Positions 33,501 to 43,016 of a stretch of 64,000 nt of DNA are shown here, in pieces. The stretch comes from Pachyseris speciosa (taxonomy: Eukaryota > Cnidaria > Anthozoa > Scleractinia > Pachyseridae): positions 353,501 through 417,500 of the forward strand of contig JAEMWC010000560.1 of the NCBI GenBank assembly GCA_016490735.1, given 5' to 3'. The position numbers were made by a program, and so were the translations under genes. The notes beneath the pieces are model-generated. The model was not told where the DNA came from. It searched no databases and saw only the letters and a list, made by a program, of their open reading frames with translations. Positions within the stretch are counted from its first letter, which is position 1. Each line of letters begins with the position of its first letter.

Positions 33501-36500
33501 CCTAGGATGGCCAGGGAGGGGTACTAATCATCCTGTGTCCTCGTTGATAGTTTTAAAAACGAAATTATGTGGCTTATGAAGTTTTACAAAAATGCACTGT
33601 TACTTTTCAGGCGTTTCTCGTTCCGGATGTTTATGACTCCCAAAAGACACTCTAACTTTTGGGCTCAGACATACCCTGTACTTGTCAAGCTATCCTATTG
33701 ACCAGGATAACTGTTTTATTATTCAAAACACTAATAACTAAGCACAGTTGTAATACTGAGTTTGATAGAGAAAACCAAATTAAACGTTCCGTCATTTTTC
33801 TGCCCGACATACGAAGTTACGTATATCGCAGGATATCTCAGTGTTAAACTCTACTTACTTTCTATACCTTTCAAAGCTTGAATAAGGCCCTTTAAGAGCT
33901 TGGGGCTTTTGGACACCTGTCCTGGCGGCCTCTAAATTAACATGCTGCACATTTTGATTTACCACATGTAGCGTCCTCCCCTGATAAGCACTTTGCTTTT
34001 ATTTGTGGACGCCATGGAAAACTGCTGGTTCTTGTAGATCGTTACCTTGAATTCAGTGCTATTTATTTACTTTGCAGTGCCTGTTAAATGACAACGAAAT
34101 CGAAATAAAGACAAAACTCTGGATGGAAGAAAACAAAGACTATTTAGAAAAACAAAAAGGTTGGTGTAATGGATTTTAGCGTGTAGTGCATTCTAGGGGG
34201 CTCTCTTTAGGGAATATTCCGGAGTAGGAACACCCGGATCGGAATAGAAGCCCGCAATCGTGTTCTTTTGGAACCTTTTCTGTTTTAAGAATGAACGGGA
34301 ACGTATTTGGTTCATTTTGCTTCTTATAGTAGTACCTTTGTATGGTCAGAATACAGTTTACTTGGAATACATAGAATGTGCATTCGTTTGGGAACATTTT
34401 GGCGGGAAAATCGTGCGCGGCCTGTCAGGCCCGTGAGGTGTCACCGGAAGTTAGGTTCAGTCGCTCGATCCAGACTATTCTGCGCACTGTTCCCAGGTCA
34501 CCTCCGCCGGAAGTATTCCGTTTTCAGGATGTGTTTTCTTTTGGTAAAACACATTCCGGATATTCTCTTATTCCTTAACGGGAAAAATAATAACCAGAAT
34601 ACTGTAGTCCCAAAACAACGCGGCCTTAAAAGAAGAAAAAGGGGTGCGCATGCCTCGCCTGTAAAACAAACAACACTACAGGAACTAAGTAGCTCTAATA
34701 TGATTATCTAAATTTGAACCACAAGGCTACACCGGTGTGGCAGTCCCGGGACTACATACTATGATAGGCCGCTGTACGTTTACACAAAATCGGAGTCGTA
34801 AATGTCAGTACTAGTCTGTGTTATTTTACCTTACTGATGAACTTTTGCACAAAAATTAATGGTGCTTAACTCTTACAGTGTTACCCGTCTTGGTAAACTT
34901 CATTCTACCAGTCCTTAGCTGGGTCCTTAACTTAGCGGAAAAAAAGCGGGGTTCCCCTGACTGAATGCAACTCGTTATTCCAGCACGAGGCTCCGCTGAC
35001 CATGTGGCCATTGGAGGCTGTTCTTATGCACCCATGCATAACTACCCGTCAACCTCAAATTCTTGCGTTTTTGTCTTGTTTTTTTTTTTTTTTTTTTTAG
35101 AAAAAGAGGAAAAAGAAGCAAAAGAAAGAGAAGAAGGGAATAAACAAGAAACTAAAAAGGTTGGCCTTCAAAATGACTTTTTCAAAATCAGTAAAAAGGG
35201 AATGAACGAAATGACGGGCGGCGAGATTGATCGCACTGGCTCTTCGGTCTGCACCTCCCGAAATTCCGCGGTCCCTTTGCCTTAGACCTGAGACGCTCTC
35301 CATTAATGGCCAAAACACTGTGCAACAGTGAAAATGCAAGTGGAACACACGTTTTAGAAGAAAATTTTCCTGAGCAAACCCAGGCTCGATTTCCGCCGCT
35401 CACTTGGGTCCAGACCCCAGTGAGCGGCGGAAATCGAGGCTAGAGCAATTTTCCGTTCCAACCTGTTCGGTTGCCACAAAAGTCCCATTTCCAGTTTGTT
35501 GTCTTCTTGGGCCAACATTGGCGATTACTCATTTGTTTTATCTGTTGCAGAAAAGGAAAACGTACAAGAAGAGAGTACAGACTGGGCCAGCCAGTACAGC
35601 TGGGGAGGCCATTGAAAAGATGTTGGTCGAAAAGAAAATCTCCAGCAAAATTAACTATGAGGTGCTTAGAGACCTGGAGACCAGTCAGTCCATCAGACCG
35701 AGCACACCAGTCACGCCTGTTACTGAACCGGTTATACAGCTCAAACAGGAATTTCTCGCACCGCGTGTACCCACTAGGACGGGTGGAAGAAAGAGGTTGG
35801 TACTTTGAGATGTTTCAAGTTTGTTGCCATTTTGAGCCCGACAAAGCTTTGTCATGCAGACTTTTTTGTTTGCACTGAGCGCTTCTAGCGTTTGGGTCAT
35901 CCTGGGATAAAGGTCGTGATGGTTGATCATCCCATTGAAAGCTGTTTCGCCAGTTCGGGAGTAATTCAGGTGGTGTAGTTTTTAATGCTGTATAGATGGC
36001 TTTCCGGATGATACGAACTTTTGACCTGCATGATATCCTAAAACTATACCGAGTAATACTTTCTTGTACATGTAGTTTCGTGTAGTAGTAATAACAGTAA
36101 CCTTTATTTGCCCTCGGCAGTGTCACAAAGGCTAGTGGGGCCGGGCTATTTTAATTTCGTCTTTGAATTAATTGTCAAGATGTAGTCCTTCGTATTTTTC
36201 GATTAAGGTCGTGTTTTATTTTCACCCAAGCACGTATATTATTCTGGTCTGTTTTGCAGACTGCTGTAAACGCTGTTTATGTTTATCTCCTTAATCTCAG
36301 AGACTCGTCTACGTCAGCTGTTTCACCTTTAGGAGGTTTCAAGAAAGCTAAGGTAGGTCGGTACACTTTGTCGCTTTCCTTTAATTTCGAGAGTGAATTC
36401 TACAAATACTAAGCTCTCAGAAAATGTATAGGTTGCAGGGGTTTTCTCTGCAAGCGCCGGCGCTCTTTTTTAGGTATCCTGATAACTTAATTCTTGGTTC

Positions 36501-37525
36501 TTTCGAGTGCACTTACTATTACTCTGCCCTCCAAAGGGAGAAAGCATACTACTTTTCTCTAACCGCGATTTAGTCTGCACATGAAGGCCGTTTATCCGAA
36601 ATATAGGGGTGTTTACAAAGGCGGATGGGGTTATATTGACCGGAGTGCTTCTATTTCCATCTCTAGCTCCTTTCAGCGCAAACCCCAATTAAAAATGAAA
36701 CATCACAACCAACAAGTGACAGCGAAGTGGTCGTTGAAAGTGGTCCTGTAGAGTACGAAAAGAACGACGAAACCAACCCCGTGGGGGAGGAGGAGGATTT
36801 TGATGAACTGGAAGAGGAGGATGAGGAACCAGTGAGCGCAGTGCACCTCATGGGCCATTTATATGACGCAAGTAAGTTACAGCCACGTGTTTGTTTCATT
36901 GAGCTGTAATGTTTCCTTTAGCACGGAGCGAGCTGACAATGGATTCTGGGAAGCACTTTGTTGGCTGCAGCTGACAAGTTAAAATGGCGTTCAATGACAT
37001 TTACAACAAATATATTCTTTCTTGGTGTAGGTAAATTGCTCTCATAATTGTTCGCAAAAACACTTCTTCTGAAAACATAAGTTGGAAATGACAACAGACT
37101 CCATGGCCAAGTGGATGGCTGGTTATCTCTTTTTGGATAGTCGAAGCGAAGGAGCGAGGAGAGAAACCGAAAAGAGACTGCTCGCCGCGCTACTGGCCAA
37201 TGTCCAGTGAATCCTATCAATGTTGTGACGAAGTCGTTTTCGAAAAACGTCCGTTAGCATTCGTTTCTTTCGTCTACACTTACGTGATAAATCATAGACT
37301 TAAAAAAACTCTCCACTTTGAGTCAGTGTTTGTTAAAACATCCCTTTTAGAGATTTCGTTCGCGTACGTGTGTTTAAAGGTCAAACCAGATTTTAAAAAG
37401 ATGTCTCTGTTTTGAAATGATAAAGATTTAAAACGGATGCATGTTTACGTGGCGTTGGAATGCTCAGGATTTTGTTGCTTGCAGGTCTTGAAGAAGAGTA
37501 TGTTGACTATGAAGATTATGAGTGA
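21124..37525 (+). CDS. BRF1: BRF1, TFIIB-related subunit of transcription factor TFIIIB (14 exons)
   Basis: Nuclear factor that, with TBP and BDP1, recruits RNA polymerase III to tRNA and 5S genes. Exons: 21124-21304, 25229-25312, 26668-26841, 29383-29414, 29809-29881, 30800-30949, 32187-32636, 33405-33484, 34078-34159, 35101-35159, 35551-35795, 36301-36352, 36667-36871, 37485-37525. All have GT/AG borders and the phases sum to 635 codons plus TGA (human BRF1 is about 677). Residues 5, 8, 24 and 27 are the four zinc-ribbon cysteines. Two cyclin-like repeats follow ([40 protein letters not shown]). [16 protein letters not shown] marks the end of the core. The TBP-binding C-terminal block contains [19 protein letters not shown]. 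The tail is acidic, ending YVDYEDYE. The start ATG (context ATC ATG TCA) begins the ribbon directly. Exon 4 is only 32 nt. Introns are full of SINEs and MITEs, but the reading frame is intact. Confidence 0.96.
21710..21812 (-). repeat. tRNA-like repeat head in BRF1 intron 1
   Basis: On the minus strand an A-box-like TTAGTGGCGAAATGG and a B box GGTTCGAATC are present. An internal arm CCGTC/GACGG bounds a 7-nt loop (TCCCAAA). The distance between D arm and anticodon arm is too long for a canonical tRNA, so a tRNA-derived repeat is more likely than a gene. Confidence 0.45.
22140..22250. repeat. C-rich low-complexity tract (with a similar tract at 24470-24590)
   Basis: A run of 14 or more C bases at about 22145-22159 is followed by CCCACCCCCTGGAATTTCC. 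A related arrangement with a C-run and CCTTGGAATTT lies at 24480-24545 and ends in GGGAGGGGTGGGGGG. The two share words and look like copies of one C-rich MITE-like repeat in BRF1 intron 1. Confidence 0.5.
23856..24065. mobile_element. ~210-bp MITE with TA target duplication
   Basis: The ends GTGACCTTCAGATCAGA and TCTGATCTGCAGGTCGC are inverted repeats with three differences, flanked by TA on each side. Subterminal GTACGAGTACGACTTT is mirrored near the right end. Tc1/mariner-like by duplication; BRF1 intron 1. Confidence 0.75.
24636..25056. mobile_element. Pogo/Tigger-like MITE with TA target duplication
   Basis: The ends CAGTAGAACCTCAATTATCC and the complementary right end (GGATAATTGAGGTTCGACTG) are flanked by TA. 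Extra copies of GTCCGGATAATCGA lie just inside both ends. This terminal sequence closely resembles the pogo/Tigger consensus (CAGTNRAACCTC...TCCGGA). 421 bp, non-coding. Confidence 0.85.
25438..25497. repeat. (AAAT)n microsatellite
   Basis: About 60 bp of AAAT units with small interruptions, in BRF1 intron 2. Confidence 0.9.
25870..26560 (-). mobile_element. Crypton-like/DUF3504 tyrosine-recombinase element fragment
   Basis: The minus-strand frame 26041-26367 contains [20 protein letters not shown], then [17 protein letters not shown]. This matches the N-terminal (core-binding) region of the Crypton-derived DUF3504 recombinase family (relatives of KIAA1958 and QRICH1-type proteins). The catalytic C-terminal half is absent. 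Adjoining it, 25875-26007 is a 130-bp palindrome with arms around GTTTATTTGCGCCCG and its complement. The region to 26560 is GC-richer and may be the element's own 5' part. It lies inside BRF1 intron 2, antisense to the gene. Confidence 0.55.
27805..28425. repeat. ~620-bp element with imperfect terminal inverted repeats
   Basis: The left side reads GTTGTTTTGTTCCGTGGTCA with TTTCGTTCCACAC repeated nearby. The right side has TGTGGAACGAAACGACTTT and GAAACAATCATAGAACAAAAC, its imperfect complement. The repeated TTCGTTCC words at both ends mark the arms. No clear target duplication and no coding sequence; BRF1 intron 3. Confidence 0.5.
29035..29200 (+). mobile_element. tRNA-headed SINE fragment in BRF1 intron 3
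   Basis: The head at about 29037-29103 carries GTGGTTGAGTGGTAAGGGC (A box) and GGGTTCAATTCCCG (B box), then a non-tRNA tail (AAGCTGCTGTTATTTAACAG). The family is unlike the other SINEs in the window. Confidence 0.55.
30165..30400 (+). mobile_element. tRNA-headed SINE (family 3), sense copy
   Basis: The head contains GTTGGTGCAGTGGTGAGAGC (A box) and GGTTCGATTCCTGG (B box), followed by a body with TTTTTCTCCAAGTACTCCGG and a TTTGATTTGATTTGATC tail. It lies in BRF1 intron 5. An opposite copy follows 130 bp downstream. Confidence 0.75.
30456..30503. repeat. (AAT)n microsatellite
   Basis: About 48 bp of ATA/AAT units between the two facing SINEs. Confidence 0.9.
30530..30776 (-). mobile_element. 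tRNA-headed SINE (family 3), antisense copy
   Basis: The reverse complement has the same head (GTTGGCGCAGTGGTGAGAGC; B box GGGTTCGATTCCCGG), the TACTCCGGTTTTCCCCTCTC body and a TTTGATTT repeat tail. It ends only about 25 bp before BRF1 exon 6, so it lies next to that exon's polypyrimidine tract. Confidence 0.8.
31103..31327. mobile_element. Half copy of the TTAA-type palindromic MITE
   Basis: It begins GGTCACGATATTTTGGGTCA and runs collinear with the left half of the element at 48106-48476, through CACCAAAGAGACAAGAATAAATG, to the central hairpin TTACCTTTTTGAAAATTTTA and its complement. The right half is absent. BRF1 intron 6. Confidence 0.7.
32690..32758 (+). repeat. SINE family 1 tail fragment
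   Basis: AAAAGAACCACTAGAGACGT, then CTCTGGCTGTGACCACCCCT, matches the 3' part of the SINE at 45500-45570. Only the tail is present; it lies just after BRF1 exon 7. Confidence 0.7.
35385..35438. repeat. Perfect 20-bp-stem hairpin in BRF1 intron 10
   Basis: CTCGATTTCCGCCGCTCACT (35385-35404) and its exact complement (35419-35438) enclose a 14-nt loop that itself has GGGTC/GACCC pairing. It looks like a small palindromic element end or an extruding cruciform. Confidence 0.9.
36088..36165 (+). repeat. SINE tail fragment shared with 61995-62070
   Basis: AGTAACCTTTATTTGCCCTC, then CACAAAGGCTAGTGGGGCC, recurs with small changes near 62020-62065. This identifies both as the same repeat family. BRF1 intron 11. 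Confidence 0.65.
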
Positions 37526-38335
37526 TTTGCTACATCAACGCCAGTGTGGTCTGCGCTGCTTCTCAAAGCATCTCATCAGTCGACGAGCGTCGAAAACCTA
37601 CAACGCGTTTCCGAGTCTGGTTAACCAATCAAAAGTTTGGACGAGCACAAGCGTACGGTGCGTTGCATAGCAACCCCGCTGACGAGCATAGTTCGCGGAG
37701 AGAGACCTCCGACAAAACGAGATTTTAACCAGCGAGTTCGTAAATAATGAGCTTGGTGAACCTCATTTAAAGTACATACAAATACGCTCAGAGCACTGAG
37801 AACTTATGGTTAGGGTCAGCTTGGTTGTGACTATTAACTTGAGATTTCTGGCCCCGTAATAGCTTCTGGAACATCATACACATTGTTTACTCTCGGAGAC
37901 AATGGTAATGCATGTGTATACCGCTCACTGGCCGGGGGACTTTGCCAGACTGCTTGTGCCGTTTACAATTAATGAAGTAAATAATGAGTGCCCCCGTAAT
38001 GTGAATATCGAATTAGGACAGACACTAGGGGTGGTCAGAGCCAGAGCTTTGTTACGTGCCTGTGGTTCTTTTACGTCCCACAGAGTCACATTAAGTGAAC
38101 GTCCTTATCCGAGAAGACTAGAAAGTCCAACCGCATGTAGATGTCATTACAAAGGCAGCACTTTCTCCTCAATTATTTTAAGACCCTGAGTGTTGGTCCG
38201 GCCGGGATTTGAACCCGCGACCTCCCGCACGGTAGTCCGGTGCTCTACCAACTGCGCTAACCGGTCGGCCGGTTATGTGTATTGTGTGATGTGGAGGTGA
38301 AGGTGGAGTTCAACCTCGTTCCCAGGGTCTAGAAT
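37526..38335 (-). mobile_element. BRF1 3' flank, then SINE family 1 on the minus strand
   Basis: 37526-37890 shows no gene and should hold the BRF1 3' UTR, although I see no unambiguous AATAAA. From about 37895 to 38276, reading leftward on the minus strand, are a tRNA-like head (TTAGCGCAGTTGGTAGAGC; B box GGGTTCAAATCCC), the body with CTTTGTAATGACATCTACAT and TTCTCGGATAAGGAC, the CACCCCTAGTGTCTGT tail and a block ending near a GTATACACATGCAT run. It is the most complete copy of this family in the window. Confidence 0.75.
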
Positions 38336-38745
38336 ATTTGGTACCCGGGGAGGGGGGGAGGGGTACTCCCTTATATGGGCTATATAGGTACGTGCGGTCC
38401 CAAAGGGTACGATGTTTTAGCCGTTTTGGTCTCAAAAAGGGTATCGATTTTGACCATTTTGTTCTGAAACAGGGTATGGTTTTTGCACTCTAGTCTTGAA
38501 TTGGGTATGCTTTTAGAAGAAGCTACTTCTTCATCATTAGGCTAGCGTGAAGACCATCAACAAACGCCCTTCTCAAATTATGTTTACACCAACCGTATAC
38601 GTGCAATAGGTCTGAAATAGGGTATCGAATTATTGATCAGGTCTGAAATAGGGTATCGAATTAGTGATCAGGTCTGAAATAGGGTATCGAATGTTTGATC
38701 AAGTCTGAAATAGGGTAGGGAAATCGCAGATTTTGGTGAGTTTTG
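38336..38745 (+). mobile_element. G-rich MITE, second copy (one-ended)
   Basis: It starts at GTACCCGGGGAGGGGGGGAGG and is collinear with 20044-20460, including AAAGGGTACGATGTTTTAGC and GTCTTGAATTGGGTATGC. It then carries a short tandem array of GGTCTGAAATAGGGTATCGA units (about 38600-38720). The C-rich right terminus is missing. Confidence 0.75.
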
Positions 38746-41392
38746 TGGGTTTCACTTTACACTTGTAATTAAGAGCTTCACAAGTGTGCCTACATTCGAA
38801 AGAAAACTAAACTCATTAGTTTCTTGCCGAGTTTTTTGTTCTAAAAATTGTTGTAACTTGGACTTCAGAAGAAATTCCCCAAGTGTGGCCCACATATAGC
38901 GATAAAGTCGGTGGGGTGTAATAATTACGAAGAGTCCAGTCATGTATTCATTCCGTTCGTAGAAACATTTTCGCAACTATTTTCTCTTAGCCAGAAAAAA
39001 ATACATAAATAAGTCCATGAATGCTCGAAAGGGAAACAGTACTCAAAGAACGTGGTGGTTTTCGCGGTTACTGTAACATTTAACAATTAGATTCCATTTA
39101 CGAGCCTCAGGCGAGCAGCGTGACTGATGTTCGTTCTTAGTTTTGGCGCCCTCCGCGCGTTATCAGATTGCACGCGCACTGACAAATGGAATCTATTTTT
39201 TTTATACATTGTTTTTTTACTTTCTTCTGCCCATGACGTCATTCGTGTGTCTATACTTAAATCGCAAATTCTTCCAGACCAATCAAAACGAGAGCATTAC
39301 ACCGGCCATTGAGGTGGGGAGGGGGGAGGGAGGCAAGGGAGGGTCTTGTCAGAAGTCACGATAACAAATTTTCGATTTCACGAATAACGACTCAAGTGTT
39401 AAATTCACTAAGGTCATGGAAAAAATCTGATCACAATGCAGTGAAATTCAGCTACAAACTCAACTTTAGACATTCACGATTTATTTCTTATCTATTCACG
39501 ATTCACAGCCAAGGACTTTTGCATTTCACGCCTTACGGAATACACTTCAATCACGATTCACGGAACAGTTTTTTTATCCAATCACGATTTACAGAGCACA
39601 AAAAAACCGGATCACGGCGTCACAAAAATACCCTTGCCTCCCCCCCCCCCCCCCGTATAACTTTAACTGTTAAGTTAACTGGGAAACTAGTTCCCCGACT
39701 GTAACAAAAAAGTTAAGTTTCATAGAGATAACATTCAAACCTGACGAATTATGGCAGTTTGAATTTCACCATTTTTACCAAGAATTATATGGCGTGCGGT
39801 ACTCTTTGCAAAACGCAATTTCTAAAGCATAATATTCCGTAGCGTTTAAATCAGATCTCGAAATCTTGTAGTTTTGATAAATTCGTTGCATATGGCGAAT
39901 TCTTTTCTGAACTCTGGTTATAATTCACACTAATCGTGCATTGGGCGACAGTTCCGAATGTTATGTACAGTCCTCCCCCCCCCCCCCCGGCGCGAAAATT
40001 AAAACCACTTTATCACCATCAGGATATGTCATTCTAATGGTTTCCCCTGTCCATGATGAATTTATCATTAGAGTAAAAACTGACAACAGTTCGTCATAAA
40101 GTGCATGACTCTCTGAAAAGCGAAACGGCGAAAACGAGACTAGCAAAGAGAGCCGTGATAAAGGATATTAAGGCTATAAAAACCTTGAAATAACGAGAAA
40201 ACGAAACCAAAGAAACTCACTGTCTCACCTCCTCCAAAAAAAGAAAAAAAAATACAATATTTCAAGAATGACCTAGCCGCCCTTTGTAAATAATTTATCG
40301 AGGCTGTCACTTCCTTGGAATTAATATGTATTGCTCGAGAAACGAACACAGAAATTAAATTATATTTTTGTGGAGCTGTGGTTGGTTGTGGTCTTGTAAA
40401 GACATCATTTACAATAAGCATTATAGAATGGACTTTGATCTCTGCTAAAGAGGTAGTGCATAATGTGTATAAATTTATACACATGAAAAGCGGAAGCGAA
40501 GTGACAACTTACCTTGCAATATTCATAGACTGTGACATACGTTCACCTTATGCAAGTTTCACGGCCAAATGCTAACCTGTGATCCGGGTGTTACATCTGT
40601 TTTTATCTATTTCTTTTTTTTTAGCGGGGGCCTGAACGCAGGTTAGCTAAAAACTGGATCTTTCGGCGATCGCATTGTTTTATAACCCAGTCACGGTGTA
40701 TTTGAACTTGCTTTTGAGATCTTCAAAAAAAAAAATCGTTGTTTGCTGTTATTGTCATTGGCAGTAGACTAGAAGAGAATTCGGCCTCATTTCAGCTCTC
40801 GGGACGCATTTTATTATAAGACTTTTCTTCGAGAAAGGCTCTTTCAGTCCCCTTCAGGGGCCGATGCGAGATTCGTGATGATGTGAAATACCCGGATTAG
40901 CAGAAACAAGGCCAGAAAAGTATTAAAATGTACAAGACAACAACATCCATTTTTTCCTCATAATTATCAACTTATCCATCCGGGCTTGTCATTGGTCCCT
41001 ATATTGCAGTTGGGTGGGATTGCCCTTTGATCACGTGTTAGTTACAGAAAATGATCACAATCAAGTTTTACATTTAATTTCTGGTTGTTGTTGTTGTTGT
41101 TGTCGGCTGTATGTGATCACGAGATTGACTATTCTATTTCTCTGAGAGGCTAAGGTTTAAATTAAATCGGTGTCATCAATACCACTGTTTATACATATTC
41201 TACTTTGCTGCACCAGGTTGTTGGCTTCTATATCGTAGTGTTTACACCATACCACACAAGGCGACTCAGTGACTTTTGTCATCGGAAAGTTCCGGTCAAT
41301 TCCCAAGTATGGCCACTCAAAATGACCTCTTTAGTAGTGCTTTCCGCTTAGCAGTGGTTGAATGCGAGATTCCTCGCTTGATAAGGGTATGT
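38746..41392. other. Gene-free region with a C-rich TIR repeat
   Basis: No supportable gene. At 39311-39656 an element begins GTGGGGAGGGGGGAGGGAGG with AGGCAAGGGAGGGT just inside, and ends ACCCTTGCCTCCC plus a long C-run. Its interior has many TCACGATTCAC-type words, like the G-rich MITEs. Another C-run lies at about 39973-39988. A (GTT)n run is near 41085-41101. The rest is unremarkable AT-rich DNA. Confidence 0.55.
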
Positions 41393-41838
41393 CAGGGGCA
41401 CCCAACGAGCCAAATCAACCAAAAGCTGTAGAAAGGCTTTTTTAAGTACCTTATGCTGTTTGAAGTCTGTTTAAAGTGATGTTTTCGTTAGCTAGAAGAA
41501 GTTCATCTGTTCGGATTCCCTAGCTGAAGTTTTAATTGCCCGAAAATGTTAGGGAACAAAATCTTCATTTGAGAAAATGCAAGCTGAAATGAACTTTTCA
41601 CGGCCTTTCTAGGGAACAATTTTCTTTCCGAAATGCTAGCTGACGTTTTCGACTAACAAAAACAGCAATTACGACCTTTCCGAAAACCTCAGGGGCTATG
41701 ATTTCCCCATTGCGAATCTTCTAGGCCACGTTTTAGTTACGAAAATCCGAGTGCACTCTTGAATCGACGCCGAAAGCCCAAGGCGAACTACCCTCTACCG
41801 AACAGATATCTACCGAAACTTGTCGTTGGGTGCCCCTA
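41393..41838. mobile_element. TIR element, 6-bp-duplication family, copy C (intact)
   Basis: The ends are CAGGGGCACCCAACGA and GTCGTTGGGTGCCCCTA, flanked by GTATGT (41387-41392 and 41839-41844). 446 bp, uninterrupted and non-coding. It is the best reference copy for the family seen at 17644 and 18789. Confidence 0.9.
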
Positions 41839-43016
41839 GTATGTACTGTATTTCTAATCCTGGGTTTCTGGCTGTCACCCTGAAGACTGCTGTACGCGGT
41901 GCAAGGGAACTGTCAGTGGTTTTAATGAAACTTTTTGAATCTGAAAATGAAATATTATGAAACTGGAGAGCAAAGAATTGGAGTGCGTGTCCATGCTTGT
42001 GGTAATTTATTTCACTGTTCTTTGGGAAAAAGGAAATTTTACACTTATTTCGTTTTGATAGCAGGGCGCGTGTCGTTTTTCTATCTGACTCGACATGCCA
42101 CATCAACAGCTGTTCTCATTACTGGCTTTCTTTTGTTTTCTAGTCACGAAACTCGGCTATTATTATTATGAACTCCGAAATGAACTCCGAAAGGGCCGAT
42201 GCAATGAAAGGCAACAGAACCGAGAGTGCTTCTATTATGACAAAATGGAGAAGCTCATGATATGAAGCAAACGATGCAATTTTCAGTAAGATCGAGCAGT
42301 CTAACCAGTGACCGCACCTGAAATTGAAACAAAAAAATTTAATTGACAATATCAACGATTAAACGCGGTTCATTAAAACCCCTAATTTTAAAAGCCTTGG
42401 ATGTTTTAAAATGTGATCCATTTCGAATAAATTAAATTTTTGGTATTGGCCTCGATAATTTTGCTTGAAGTGAAGCGTGAGAACTAAATTCAAAGCATTT
42501 TGTTTATAAAAGCTTGAAAAAAAAATGCTAATGACCTTTCTGATGCAATCGTATTCTTCACTTTCGCGACAAAAGGCAAGTTGAACGCCTGCTAAAGCTG
42601 GTCGGCTGGCAAGAACAAAAACCTCATAAATTATTCCTCGGATTAAAGTTCATTTCCTTATCAGGGAGGGGTAAGAGCGAAGTTTATTTCACTGCGGAGA
42701 AAAACTGTAGTTAAAACTTAAGTCTGAAATCAAACTGAACAAAATATATTTTCCACACGGAAGTTATTTTATAACTTGGACAAGCGGTAATATTTGAGCG
42801 CGAATTCAGAAAGCTTCTATTTTAAATCCGCCCTACCCCTCCCTCAACAATGATCTGATGTGTTCCCATGCTTCGCCCTCGTGATCCGCTGAATTAATTT
42901 GCCGCGTGGAAGATCGTGTTTTGTTCTAATTCGCGCCATTTCGCTTTTGCCTTCGCTCGTGTCCGTAGCATCTTCTAGGCTGTTATCGCTGGTGTAAGTG
43001 AGCAGTCCCTTGCAGA
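41839..43016. other. Upstream region of the GH13 gene
   Basis: No gene recognised. The last 150 bp before the ATG at 43017 are GC-richer and probably include promoter and 5' UTR. CCCTTGCAG directly before the start codon resembles a splice acceptor, so an upstream non-coding exon is possible. Confidence 0.4.

Noticed and set aside
34307..34711. 134-residue plus-strand frame in a BRF1 intron
   Set aside because: No domain, low-complexity basic tail, between two well-defined BRF1 exons; probably a chance frame.
36687..36871. Alternative BRF1 exon 13 start after TTTCAG at 36676
   Set aside because: That acceptor puts the acidic tail out of frame with an early stop; the CTCTAG acceptor at 36666 keeps the phase.
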